A stretch of DNA of 64,000 nucleotides from G963664835 sp965220775 (GTDB lineage: Bacteria > Chloroflexota > UBA6077 > FW602-bin22 > JBCLEL01): the NCBI GenBank assembly GCA_965220775.1, contig OZ244845.1, positions 1,488,001 through 1,552,000 of the forward strand. Reading direction: 5' to 3'. Within the stretch, counting starts at the first letter, position 1. Every line of letters starts with the position of its first letter. The notes beneath the pieces were generated by a model that searched no databases, was not told where the DNA came from, and worked only from the letters and a program-made list of their open reading frames with translations. Of this stretch, positions 41,882-50,277 are shown one piece after another. The position numbers were made by a program, and so were the translations under genes.

Positions 41882-43654
41882 ATGAGCTTTACCCTACGAC
41901 TAATGACGCTACTACGCGGTTATCGCCTGGCTATGGCCGCAGTTGTGGCGCTTGGCCTGCTTTACACGTTGACGAGTTTGGTGCCGCCCCTGATTGTGCG
42001 GGGGATCTTCCACGCAATCGTGGAACAGCGCGGGACGACCGACGAGGTCGTCGTTGCGGCAATCCTGGTGGCGGGAGTCGCCATTCTGCGGGGACTCTCC
42101 CACTATGGAGAAGGAGTAATTTCGCACATCGTGGCATACCGCATTCTGCACAAGCTGCTGTTGCGCGTTTACGATCACGTTCAGTCTCTGCCCCATCGCT
42201 TCTTCACCAACCGATCTAGCGGCGCACTGGTCTCAAGGATGAGCAACGACGTCGAGGAGATCGAGTTCTTCATCGCCCACGGCGTCGGACAGGCGTTCCA
42301 GGCGGCGCTCATTCCATTCGCGATGATTGCTGTGCTGTTCGTTTTGAACTGGCAGCTAGCCCTGTTCACCCTTGCTCCGTTGCCGCTCGCCGCCTTCATA
42401 GTGTTCGGCCTGAGTCCACGGTTCAGGCGTCGATGGGTAGTCGTGAGGGAACAGCTAGCCAGGCTTCACGGATTCATACAAGAGGGCCTCGAAGCGGTTA
42501 ACGTCGTCAAGTCGTTTACCCGCGAGCGAGAGCAGATGGTCCGGCTCGGGAGCCGGAGCAAAAGATTCCGCGATGAGATTATCGGCGCAAACGTGTGGAC
42601 GCTGGTTCCGCCGGGAGTGATGGAGGTCCTAGCGATTCTCGCCCTGGCGATAATAGTCTGGCAGGGAGGGGCGATGGGAATGTCCGGCCTCCTGCCGATC
42701 GGCGACCTCTTCGTCTTCATCGTGTACCTGGCATACATATATCAGCCTCTCCTAAGACTCGCGGAGCTTAATGAAGGCATCCAGACGGCGATGGCGAGCA
42801 GTCAGCGAGTATTCGAGCTGCTCGACGTCGAGTCGGACATAGTAGACCGGCCGAACGCGGTCGCACCGGCCGACATCGACTGGACCATTGAGTTAGACAG
42901 GGTCACCTTTGGCTATGATCCGGCGAGGCCGGTGCTGCAGGATGTTGCATTCTCGGTTAGGGAAGGTGAGACAGTGGCCCTGGTTGGGCCTACCGGCGCC
43001 GGCAAGACCACGACGGTAAACCTGATAACGCGATTCTACGACGTGCAACTCGGCAGGGTGATGGTCGGCGGTTGGGACGTCCGCGACCTGAAGGTTGAGT
43101 TTCTGCGGCGCAATATCGCGATGGTGCTACAGGACGTGTTCCTCTTCAATGGGTCGGTGCGCGAGAATTTGCTGTTTGGCCGGCCTGATGCGAGCGATGA
43201 TGAGATCGTGGCCGCCGCTCGAGCTGCTAACGCGGACGAGTTCATCGTCCAGTTGCCGGACCTTTACGACACCGTCATAGGCGAGCGGGGAGTACGACTA
43301 TCCGGCGGACAGAAGCAGCGCCTGTCGATCGCCCGCGCGTTGCTGAAGAACGCGCCGATAATCATCTTGGACGAAGCTACCTCGTCGGTCGACAGCGAAA
43401 GCGAGCTGCTGATCCAAGAAGCGATGTCCAACCTAGTAGCGCAGCGCACCACCATAGTGATTGCGCACCGCCTATCGACGGTCAGAAATGCGGATCGGCT
43501 TCTGGTTCTAAACCAAGGACGGATCGTCGAGACGGGGACTCACGACGACCTGATAGCGGCGGACGGTTTTTACGCGGGGATGATCCGAGCGTACACCGCC
43601 AGCCGCAACTGGACCGTGCGTGCGCCAAGCTCGGCCTTGACCGCCACCAACTAA
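41882..43654 (+). CDS. ABC transporter, fused membrane and ATPase domains (MsbA/LmrA-type half transporter)
   Basis: A 590-residue half-transporter that should work as a homodimer or with an unseen partner. The membrane domain (residues about 15-310) has six helices with the intracellular-loop signature SNDVEEIEFFIAHG. The ATPase domain has Walker A GPTGAGKTTT, Q-loop LQDVFLFNGSVREN, signature RLSGGQKQRLSIARALL, Walker B IIILDEATSSVD and the H-loop IAHRLSTV. It probably exports lipids, peptides or drugs. No partner ABC gene is adjacent, which favours a homodimer. Confidence 0.93.
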   Translation: MSFTLRLMTLLRGYRLAMAAVVALGLLYTLTSLVPPLIVRGIFHAIVEQRGTTDEVVVAAILVAGVAILRGLSHYGEGVISHIVAYRILHKLLLRVYDHVQSLPHRFFTNRSSGALVSRMSNDVEEIEFFIAHGVGQAFQAALIPFAMIAVLFVLNWQLALFTLAPLPLAAFIVFGLSPRFRRRWVVVREQLARLHGFIQEGLEAVNVVKSFTREREQMVRLGSRSKRFRDEIIGANVWTLVPPGVMEVLAILALAIIVWQGGAMGMSGLLPIGDLFVFIVYLAYIYQPLLRLAELNEGIQTAMASSQRVFELLDVESDIVDRPNAVAPADIDWTIELDRVTFGYDPARPVLQDVAFSVREGETVALVGPTGAGKTTTVNLITRFYDVQLGRVMVGGWDVRDLKVEFLRRNIAMVLQDVFLFNGSVRENLLFGRPDASDDEIVAAARAANADEFIVQLPDLYDTVIGERGVRLSGGQKQRLSIARALLKNAPIIILDEATSSVDSESELLIQEAMSNLVAQRTTIVIAHRLSTVRNADRLLVLNQGRIVETGTHDDLIAADGFYAGMIRAYTASRNWTVRAPSSALTATN

Positions 43655-43676
43655 CGGGCGTGAACGACGAGGGCTG

Positions 43677-45605
43677 CTAGCCGGCGGTAACCATCTCCCG
43701 CTTCGACTCTATAGTCTCAGGCGTCGGCTGCATAGCTTCGTAGACCCAACTCACGCCGAACTTGTCGAGAATGTCCTTCGTCGGCGCGCCATCACCGTCC
43801 CAGCCGGATCGTTCGTAGACCCACTTGATCGCTCCGGCGGTCTCTTCTGGATCCATAGGCTTACCGGTCGAAGACGCATCGTTGCGGAAGCGGCCGTGGA
43901 TTCGCTTGTGCAGGTGATCGTGGTCGCCGCTATAGCCCTCGCGGTAGTTGACCGCCCGGGCCAACGTGTCGGAAAGCTCTCCGACTTCGAGCAGTTCCTC
44001 CTCGGTAGTGTTCCAGCCGGTTGCGCCGTTAACAAGCTGTACCAGCTGTGACGGCGAATAAGGCAGGAAGTGGCACATGCCGGCCGAGTCGAGGAAATGG
44101 CGCCAGTGCGTGAACGCGTACCAAAGCTCCATCTTCTCGGTATCGAGCCCATGGTGGTCTATCGTCTCCCAGTCCCTTCCTTCGCCATACGATTCCTTCA
44201 TCGCGTCGTAGGCCCATCCCTTGGTTGCCATTATCGTGTCATGCATGTTGTGCATGTGATCGGCGCCCGTAGGCGACACCGCGTACCCAATGCCGAGCGC
44301 ATGCTTGATTCGCGGCTCGTGCATCGGATACTCTTGGCCCTTGACCGCTAAGACATACTGTTCGCTGCCTCGACCGATTCGGTGAGAGGCCCGGACGGCG
44401 CCATCGGCCAGCACGTCGCCGAATCCCTCGCGATGAGCGATCATATCGACAAGCTGGAGCAGCAGTTTGGCGTTGCCCCATTCCAGCTTTAAGCCGTCGG
44501 TGTCTTCCTCGGTGATCAAGCCCTTCTCGGCGCATTCCAACGCCCAGGCTATTACCGCGCCGACTCCTATCGTGTCCATCCCGTAGGCCGCGCACATTTC
44601 ATTGGCCTTGGCCAGGGCATGTAGGTTGTCCACTCCGTTGAGATTACCCATCGCTGAGAGCGACTCATACTCGGGTCCGCCGTAGGCCGGATCGACCTGG
44701 TAGTCATCCTTCACTTCTACTACACGCTTGCAGCGAACCGCGCAGGCGTAGCAAGTTTCCCGCTTAACCAAGATGGTATCGCGCATCGTCTGACCGCTGA
44801 TCTTGTCATCGCCGGCGAAGGTGCCCTCCTGGAAATTGTAGGTGGGCAGTCCTCCGGCCGCGCTCAGCGAGCGCAGGTGGCCGGCGGTGCCGGTATCGTG
44901 GAGCAGGGAGGTCAGATCGAGATTCTTAGTCATCCACTTCTGGATCGCGAGAATGCTCTTTGGATCGGCGGTCGGCAACTGGCCTCGCGCCTTGACGGCA
45001 ATTCCTTTGAGCATTTTCGAGCCCATCACCGCGCCCAAGCCAGTGCGGCCGGCCGAGCGATTGCGGTCATTTATGATCGACGCGACTCGGACAAGATTCT
45101 CGCCTCCTTGCCCGATCAGACAGGTCTTGAGATTTCGATCATTGTGATCTTCGAAGAGGATCTCTTCGGTCTCTCCGGTCGTCTTGCCCCAGAGATGGGA
45201 GGCATCGCGCAACTCGGCCACACCCTCTTTGATCCAAAGATAGGTAGGCTTGGCCGCCATTCCGCGAACTACGATCGCGTCGAATCCGGAGCGCTTGAGC
45301 TCCGCGCCCCAAAAACCGCCGGCCTCGGCGTTGCCAAACCCGCCAGTAAGTGGGCTGAGAGCACCGACACCGTTGCGCCCATTTCCAGATACGCTGGTGC
45401 CTGTTACGACCCCTGGCGCGAAGATCAAGAGATTGTCGGGGCCTAGAGGATCGGTTCCTGGCTCCGTCTCACGCAGTAGGTAATATGCGACGAGGGCCCT
45501 CCCGCCGAAATAGCGCCGATAGAAGGCGTCGTCGTGCTCCTCTGTCCACATGCTTCCGTCGGACAGATCAACCCTCAGTATCTTGCCGGTGTAACCGTTA
45601 GCCAT
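43677..45605 (-). CDS. Aldehyde:ferredoxin oxidoreductase family (tungsten-pterin) enzyme
   Basis: A 642-residue AOR-family enzyme. The N-terminal domain has GYTGKILRVDLSDG and RYFGGRALVAYYLL, and then the pterin-binding VSGNGRNGVGALSPLTGGFGN. The [4Fe-4S] cluster cysteines are Cys285, Cys288 and Cys292 (CYACAVRC), with a fourth in the SAGMCHF segment. Such enzymes oxidise aldehydes to acids with ferredoxin, using bis-tungstopterin. The substrate range cannot be predicted. AGGTAGGG precedes the ATG. A MoaD/ThiS-like gene lies 21 bases upstream in the same operon, as is common for this family. Mocking function by metal: tungsten is inferred from family, and molybdenum is not excluded. Confidence 0.92.
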   Translation of the reverse strand: MANGYTGKILRVDLSDGSMWTEEHDDAFYRRYFGGRALVAYYLLRETEPGTDPLGPDNLLIFAPGVVTGTSVSGNGRNGVGALSPLTGGFGNAEAGGFWGAELKRSGFDAIVVRGMAAKPTYLWIKEGVAELRDASHLWGKTTGETEEILFEDHNDRNLKTCLIGQGGENLVRVASIINDRNRSAGRTGLGAVMGSKMLKGIAVKARGQLPTADPKSILAIQKWMTKNLDLTSLLHDTGTAGHLRSLSAAGGLPTYNFQEGTFAGDDKISGQTMRDTILVKRETCYACAVRCKRVVEVKDDYQVDPAYGGPEYESLSAMGNLNGVDNLHALAKANEMCAAYGMDTIGVGAVIAWALECAEKGLITEEDTDGLKLEWGNAKLLLQLVDMIAHREGFGDVLADGAVRASHRIGRGSEQYVLAVKGQEYPMHEPRIKHALGIGYAVSPTGADHMHNMHDTIMATKGWAYDAMKESYGEGRDWETIDHHGLDTEKMELWYAFTHWRHFLDSAGMCHFLPYSPSQLVQLVNGATGWNTTEEELLEVGELSDTLARAVNYREGYSGDHDHLHKRIHGRFRNDASSTGKPMDPEETAGAIKWVYERSGWDGDGAPTKDILDKFGVSWVYEAMQPTPETIESKREMVTAG

Positions 45606-45625
45606 ACCCTACCTCCGAGTTCGAC

Positions 45626-45898
45626 TTAAGTTTGCTGATGAAAGAATGCACCGCCGGCGACCGGACCAAAAAACTCAACCCTATCGCCATCGTGGAGCAC
45701 CGCCTCGCGTTCGGCGACGTCGCGGTTCACCGCGCTCATCCAGAAATCTCTGTCCTCGACTCCCAACTGCTCCAGGACGTCGTTGATAGTAGTTCCGTCG
45801 GCAATTTCGAGGTTGAGAGTATCGTGGGAGCCTCCTACGTACTTTCGAAAATCGCCGTGCAGCCTCAGCTCGATCTTCATTGTGGTTTGAATCAACAA
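45626..45898 (-). CDS. MoaD/ThiS-like ubiquitin-fold sulphur carrier with a C-terminal extension
   Basis: A beta-grasp protein of 84-90 residues (ATG at 45880 or TTG at 45898): MKIELRLHGDFRKYVGG, then IADGTTINDVLEQLGV and HDGDRVEFFGPVAGG. MoaD-type carriers donate sulphur for pterin cofactor synthesis through a terminal Gly-Gly thiocarboxylate. Here the Gly-Gly is followed by seven more residues (AFFHQQT), which would have to be removed before activation. It is placed directly upstream of the AOR gene, so its likely job is making that enzyme's cofactor. Confidence 0.82.
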   Translation of the reverse strand: MLIQTTMKIELRLHGDFRKYVGGSHDTLNLEIADGTTINDVLEQLGVEDRDFWMSAVNRDVAEREAVLHDGDRVEFFGPVAGGAFFHQQT

Positions 45899-46196
45899 CC
45901 CTCTGTTGCCGCCAACCGCGGCCTAGCCGCTCCGGCCCGCCAAGCATAGGGAGATTTTCACGCAAGGGCCGAAATTTTACAACTAATATTGTGCGTCCCT
46001 CGCTGCGTCGTTCCAGGTTCCTCCGGCCGGCGCTGAAGTGCGCCAGCCGGCAAGATGGGTCGGTGGCGCGCTCGTGCCGATACGCGGCGCTTGGCCCCAC
46101 TGATTCGAGAATTCAGCAGCTAGAATCAAGGAAGATATCGAGATTGCGGCGAGGCGGATTTTACTATTCGCGACTGAGCACAATAGGAGGGACGAA

Positions 46197-46667
46197 ATGA
46201 AAACCGAAGTGGACATAGCCGGAGTACCATCGATACCCGACTCGCGGGTTCTGCTGTTGAAGTCCAAGTGGCACCCAAGCGTCGTTGAGGGACTGTCAAG
46301 AGGCTGCTGCGAGTATCTCGAACGGCTTGAATGCAAGGACATCGAGCAGCACACCATTCCGGGTTCGCTCGAGTTGCCCTTCGCGGTCAACTACATGCTG
46401 GACTCCGGAAGGACCTATGACGCGGTCATTTGTCTGGGCGTGATCCTTGAGGGAGAGACCAGCCATGCTGCAATGATTACACAGCAGGTCTACGACGGGC
46501 TCTCTCGACTGAGCCTGGAGCGGAACGTCCCCATCATTAATGAGGTTCTGCCGGTCACCGACATCCGGCATGCGGAGGAACGGGCGCGCGACGACAATTT
46601 CAACAAGGGCAAGGAGGCGGCCGTCGCCGCGGCGGAGATGGTAGCCTGGCGCCGGAAGGTGGGCTAG
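46197..46667 (+). CDS. ribH: 6,7-dimethyl-8-ribityllumazine synthase
   Basis: Catalyses the penultimate step of riboflavin synthesis, condensing 5-amino-6-ribitylaminouracil with 3,4-dihydroxy-2-butanone 4-phosphate. The 156-residue sequence has KSKWHPSVVEGL, the substrate loop TIPGSLELPFAV, AVICLGVILEGETSHAAMI (phosphate-binding Gly-Glu-Thr) and PIINEVLPVTDIRHAEERA, where the final His is catalytic. AGGAGG precedes the ATG. No other rib genes are nearby and I do not see an FMN riboswitch upstream. Its last about 70 codons are duplicated at 50005-50217. Confidence 0.95.
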   Translation: MKTEVDIAGVPSIPDSRVLLLKSKWHPSVVEGLSRGCCEYLERLECKDIEQHTIPGSLELPFAVNYMLDSGRTYDAVICLGVILEGETSHAAMITQQVYDGLSRLSLERNVPIINEVLPVTDIRHAEERARDDNFNKGKEAAVAAAEMVAWRRKVG

Positions 46668-46775
46668 TTAAGACGGTCACGGGAAGCAATAGTTCAACCT
46701 AGGCTCTCGGATGAGGCGCCAGCATCACCTAGCCAGGACAGCGGCCCGGGCCGGCACCGCCAGCCGGCCTGGGAA

Positions 46776-46891
46776 TTTGTTTTGCATTTCTTGTATTTGG
46801 CTGGTGATTCTCCTCGGTCCTACACTGACCGGCGGGCTCGAACGGATGCCGCTGCTAAGCTGGCACGTATCCGGCCGGCAGTTTGTTTTGT
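46776..46891 (+). repeat. Two TTTGTTTTGC-type repeat elements downstream of ribH
   Basis: TTTGTTTTGC (46776-46785) and TTTGTTTTGT (46882-46891) are each preceded by a GGCCGG/CCGGC block and followed by an AT-rich stretch with TTTCTTGTA-like sequence. Three more copies occur at 50278-50410 after the ribH fragment. The 46671-46996 gap holds no gene I can support. Confidence 0.5.
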
Positions 46892-46929
46892 ATTTTTGTT
46901 TCGGCCTACTATGTACGTACAAGAAAGAG

Positions 46930-46961
46930 TGAGGGTGACCGATCATAGGCGGTCGCCCTCA
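46930..46961 (-). terminator. Strong hairpin, candidate terminator of the secreted-protein gene
   Basis: TGAGGGTGACCG (46930-46941) pairs with CGGTCGCCCTCA (46950-46961) over 12 bp with one G-T pair. Read on the minus strand it lies 36 bases past the 46997 stop codon and is followed by CTCTTTCTTG, a modest T-rich run. Confidence 0.5.
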
Positions 46962-46996
46962 TGGCGCATCTAGGGAATAGCCTCTGCTGACCCCGG

Positions 46997-48274
46997 CTAC
47001 CCCGACCTAGGGCACTCTCGCCCCCACCAAGCGGGCCGGTTGGTAGACTGATCGCAATGAACTAGGGAGGAGTGTTGGGGAAATGTCGGCACTGGCGGCT
47101 GGTACAAACCCTCAAGCGCGGCGAAAAACAGATAGTTACTGCGGTAGACAACCCTCCCTTCCTCGTTGAAGTGGTATGTGTGCCAGTGGAATCTTTTGGC
47201 AATATCTCCCCCATTTGCAGTCGTCACCTCGCCGGCCTTTGCCCAAGAAACATCCTCCTTCCACTGTTGAAAGACGGTCTTCTGTGTACGGATAGCGTAG
47301 TGATTACCCATATCCTCCACCCGGGACGTTGGTAGTCCGTACTGCTGCAGTGGATCTGGCGCAGCGAAGTAGCTCTCCTTTATCGCCGGGTTAGCATCCA
47401 ACAACGCGAGCTGGGCATCCTTTATTTGCTTCCGATATATCTCCCGAAGTTCCCCCTGTATATGCTCTGGAAGGGCACCGTCGAACGAAGAAGATACTTG
47501 AGGCGGAATCGCGAAGAACGTGTCCAGCCAGTGATCCCCGCCGGCATCATGTAATTCATCAAACACGTTCACGAAGAACACTCCCTTGCCCGGCTGCCAC
47601 TGCATAATCGCCTTTTGAAAGACTTGAGTGACAAGTCCCCGCCATCGGTATCTATGGGATACAGGATAGCCAATGTCTTCTAAGCCTAAAAGTTGCCAGG
47701 TGTCCCAGAAGGGGATGCCATCAGCATTAGTCACCGCAAAGCCCTCGTCGCAACCTCGATAACGCTCATCAACAGCTTGTCCAAAGAAGTGTCCATCGGA
47801 TATTGGCCAATCCATGGCTCTTAACTCATATTGCCGGGCTGGGAGCAAGCGAATATTCACAGTTACTTTGGTGATTCCTGGCGGAGCAAAAAAGTGTGCA
47901 CATCCAAAGTGAGTATATGTTCTCCCGTTATGCGTTACAGGCTCCACGCCAGGCTTCGAGTAAAATTCATATATGACATACTTCCATGTAGGAGGAGGAC
48001 GTATTATCCTCCAAGGATAGTTGAATTCGCCCTGATCGTTGGCCCTTATCGCGTGGAATGGATCACGCCAGCGGCCAAACGAACCCATATTATCCACATT
48101 CGCCGTGGCGCCGGGCGCCGCCGGCTCATCCGGCTGGCGTATCCCGTCCAAATTCTCATCGATCCAAAAGGTTCCGCTTAGCGTTGCAACACCATCGTCA
48201 TGGGCATACGCTGGGACTATAGCGAGTGAGCCGCAAGCTATCGCCAATATAGTCGATAAGATCCGCCGTAGCAT
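46997..48274 (-). CDS. Secreted protein with SdrD-B-like domain and Chloroflexota-type repeat domains
   Basis: A 425-residue exported protein. A Sec signal peptide (MLRRILSTILAIACGSLAIV, cleavage after AYA) is followed by a Cna/SdrD-B-like beta domain (SGTFWIDENLDGIRQPDEPAAPG). Two copies of a roughly 60-residue motif follow. The first is FWDTWQLLGLEDIGYPVSHR with VFQKAIMQWQPGKGVFFVNV. The second is QYGLPTSRVED with VFQQWKEDVSWAKAGEVT. These motifs are frequent in Chloroflexota exoproteins, where they accompany cell-wall or polysaccharide-binding functions. No catalytic motif is evident, and no sorting signal is seen. A paralogue lies at 48460-49614. Confidence 0.75.
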   Translation of the reverse strand: MLRRILSTILAIACGSLAIVPAYAHDDGVATLSGTFWIDENLDGIRQPDEPAAPGATANVDNMGSFGRWRDPFHAIRANDQGEFNYPWRIIRPPPTWKYVIYEFYSKPGVEPVTHNGRTYTHFGCAHFFAPPGITKVTVNIRLLPARQYELRAMDWPISDGHFFGQAVDERYRGCDEGFAVTNADGIPFWDTWQLLGLEDIGYPVSHRYRWRGLVTQVFQKAIMQWQPGKGVFFVNVFDELHDAGGDHWLDTFFAIPPQVSSSFDGALPEHIQGELREIYRKQIKDAQLALLDANPAIKESYFAAPDPLQQYGLPTSRVEDMGNHYAIRTQKTVFQQWKEDVSWAKAGEVTTANGGDIAKRFHWHTYHFNEEGRVVYRSNYLFFAALEGLYQPPVPTFPQHSSLVHCDQSTNRPAWWGRECPRSG

Positions 48275-48459
48275 TTCGAGTCCCCCCTAGCAGTGACGCT
48301 CTACGAAACGGTTCCGGACAGTACCCTAGTCCCCGTACGGTGCTCTAAGATGGGCATCCAAGTAGCTAGGTTAGATGTGCGGTGCTTGCCACCCCTGTCA
48401 GCGACAAGGACCGTTGGGTCTGTAATCATCACTCCTGGGAACTCCTCTATAGTGCCGCG

Positions 48460-49614
48460 TTATGGATGGGAGAGCATCGAGACCGGCAGAGGGAACAGCG
48501 CATCTGGGGGCCGGTCCCTCCGTACTGCCACGTCTTCGGAGAAAAACAAGTATGTGCAATATACTCGCTTGATCCGCCACTCACAGGTCCTGAATCTCAT
48601 GGCGATATCTCCTCCATTAGCAAGTGTCACCTCGCCAGCCTTGGCCCAGGGCACGTCTTCCTTCCATTGTTGAAAGACGGTTTTTTGTGTACGGATGGCG
48701 TAGTGATTGCCCATATCTTCTACCCTCGATGTCGGCAGTCCATACTGCAGTAACGGGTTAGAGGCGGCAAAGTAACGCCTTTTTATCGCTGGGTTAGCAT
48801 TCAGTAGCGCAAGCCGAACGCTTTGTCTCTCTTCGCGGCTCATGTCGGCGTCCAACGAAGCAGGCATTTGATACGGAGTAGCGAAGCGTTTCCGTAGCCA
48901 GCCATCCCGGCCTGTGGGGTGCAACTCACCGAAGATGTTAACAAAAACCACCCCCTTTCCGGGTTGCCATTGCATGATCACCTTTTGAAACGCCTGATTT
49001 ACGAATCCTCGCCACATAAACCTATGAGATATCGGATAACCAACGTTCTCTAATCCCAACCGTTTCCAGGTGTCCCAAAAGGGGATGCCATCAGCGTTGG
49101 TCACTGTAAAGCCGCCGTCGCACCTTTGGTAATGACTAGGAAAATCGTAGAGATCAACATCACTTACTGCAGCTTCTTTGAAGAAGTGCCCATCTGCTAC
49201 TGGCCATTTCAGGAGGGAATCTCGCGCAGCAAGGTGCGCGTCGGAGTACAAGGTGGCTCGAATATCAACAGTTAGCTTATCCTCCGTCACTGGATAAGGA
49301 ATGACTACGCAGCCTCCACCGGTGGGGGGATCGATGCCGATAAAGACGTGGATAGTAATCGAGCGTGGCAGGTCATTGGGGCTCCTCATGCCATAAGGGG
49401 AGAAGACGATAGCTTGATCGGGAACTACGGGATCAGAGGGCTGGCGGATAGCGTCCACATCTACGTCCAGCCAGGCAGTGCCATTTATTGTGATTTCTGG
49501 TCCCCTAATGACCTTCCCACCCTCTGATTTGATTTTCCGCCACTTGAAGACGTACTTCCCCTCGTGGTCGGTCCGTCCCCATAAATCAGGTGGAGGCCCG
49601 CTATTTAGTAGCAC
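48460..49614 (-). CDS. Paralogous secreted-type protein, separated from its signal peptide by a frameshift
   Basis: A 384-residue frame paralogous to the protein at 46997-48274, sharing GFTVTNADGIPFWDTWKRLG, GYPISHRFMWRGFVNQAFQK, QYGLPTSRVEDMGNHYAIRT and an SdrD-B-like stretch (NGTAWLDVDVDAIRQPSDP). It has no signal peptide in its own frame. An ATG at 49684, with GAGAGAAGG upstream, encodes a good signal sequence (MRRRLSGLVGVLLVILLATS) that stops at 49601 and overlaps this frame by 14 bases in another phase. One indel near 49605 would join them. Either the gene is recently broken or there is a sequencing error. Its C-terminus also diverges and is shorter. Confidence 0.65.
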   Translation of the reverse strand: MLLNSGPPPDLWGRTDHEGKYVFKWRKIKSEGGKVIRGPEITINGTAWLDVDVDAIRQPSDPVVPDQAIVFSPYGMRSPNDLPRSITIHVFIGIDPPTGGGCVVIPYPVTEDKLTVDIRATLYSDAHLAARDSLLKWPVADGHFFKEAAVSDVDLYDFPSHYQRCDGGFTVTNADGIPFWDTWKRLGLENVGYPISHRFMWRGFVNQAFQKVIMQWQPGKGVVFVNIFGELHPTGRDGWLRKRFATPYQMPASLDADMSREERQSVRLALLNANPAIKRRYFAASNPLLQYGLPTSRVEDMGNHYAIRTQKTVFQQWKEDVPWAKAGEVTLANGGDIAMRFRTCEWRIKRVYCTYLFFSEDVAVRRDRPPDALFPLPVSMLSHP

Positions 49615-49684
49615 TACTCGCCGGCGAGGTTGCTAACAAGATAACGAGCAAAACTCCCACTAGCCCTGATAGTCTCCGTCGCAT
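49601..49684 (-). pseudogene. Out-of-frame signal peptide of the secreted paralogue
   Basis: A 27-codon frame with a basic N-region, a hydrophobic core (VGVLLVILLATS) and a candidate cleavage site PASSA, ending at TAG inside ACTAAATAG. It is in a different phase from the following mature domain (48460-49614). Confidence 0.65.
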
Positions 49685-49765
49685 ACCTTCTCTCCTCGAA
49701 AACGATTCTACGTAGAAAAAGCCTAAGTTCACAAACGAAGTGCAACACTTTATCGAGGTGTTGCC

Positions 49766-50010
49766 GTGGGATTTCAATACAATCAGATCTCCATTGAAGA
49801 ACGATGTGAGATCGCTCGACTACGAACCGCCGGCTGTTCGCTCCGGCAGATCGCTGCAGATCTGGATCGCGCGCCATCGTCAGTCGCTCGGGAGCTGAAG
49901 AGAAATGCTTCCGCCTAGATCGTGACGCCAGCCTGCGCGAACGCGTCGTCGCACGCGGTGCCCAGGGCTGGTCTGCACAACAGGTTACCGGCCGGCTCAC
50001 CCGCGAGACC
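49766..50010 (+). pseudogene. Remnant of an IS30-family transposase N-terminus
   Basis: The first frame (GTG 49766 to TAG 49916) reads QISIEERCEIARLRTAGCSL and RQIAADLDRAPSSVARELKR, the helix-turn-helix region of IS30 transposases. After a frame change at about 49918 the sequence continues RDASLRERVVARGAQGWSAQ and QVTGRLTRETG, also IS30-like, and then joins ribH sequence without a break. The DDE catalytic domain is missing. GTGCAACACTT at about 49740-49750 may be a relic of the element's end. It is not functional. Confidence 0.8.
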
Positions 50011-50217
50011 GGCCACGCCGACATGATCACTCAGCAGGTCTACGACGGGCTCTCTCGACTGAGCCTGGAGCGGAAGGTACCCATCATCAACGAGGTGCTG
50101 CCAGTCACTGACATCGGGCATGCGGAAGAACGAGCGCGCGACGACAAGTTCAACAAAGGCAAGGAGGCGGCCGTCGCCGCGGCGGAGATGGTAGCCTGGC
50201 GCCGGAGCGTGGGCTAG
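50005..50217 (+). pseudogene. Duplicated 3' fragment of ribH
   Basis: This segment repeats ribH positions 46455-46667 with only scattered substitutions, through the stop codon (TQQVYDGLSRLSLERKVPII, then HAEERARDDKFNKGKEAAVA). The junction falls in the shared GAGACC(A/G)GCCA(T/C)GC, where transposase and ribH codons happen to be in the same phase, so the frame runs from 49918 through the ribH stop. It lacks the substrate-binding half, so it cannot be a lumazine synthase. Confidence 0.88.
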
Positions 50218-50277
50218 GACAGGCGCACCCTGTTTCATCTCCATAAGGGAGATAGGAGGGCTGCGGTCCGGCCGGCA

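Noticed and set aside
45899..46196. Possible FMN riboswitch upstream of ribH
   Set aside because: GC-rich stems are present (around 46020-46050), but I could not recognise the conserved RFN-element sequences.
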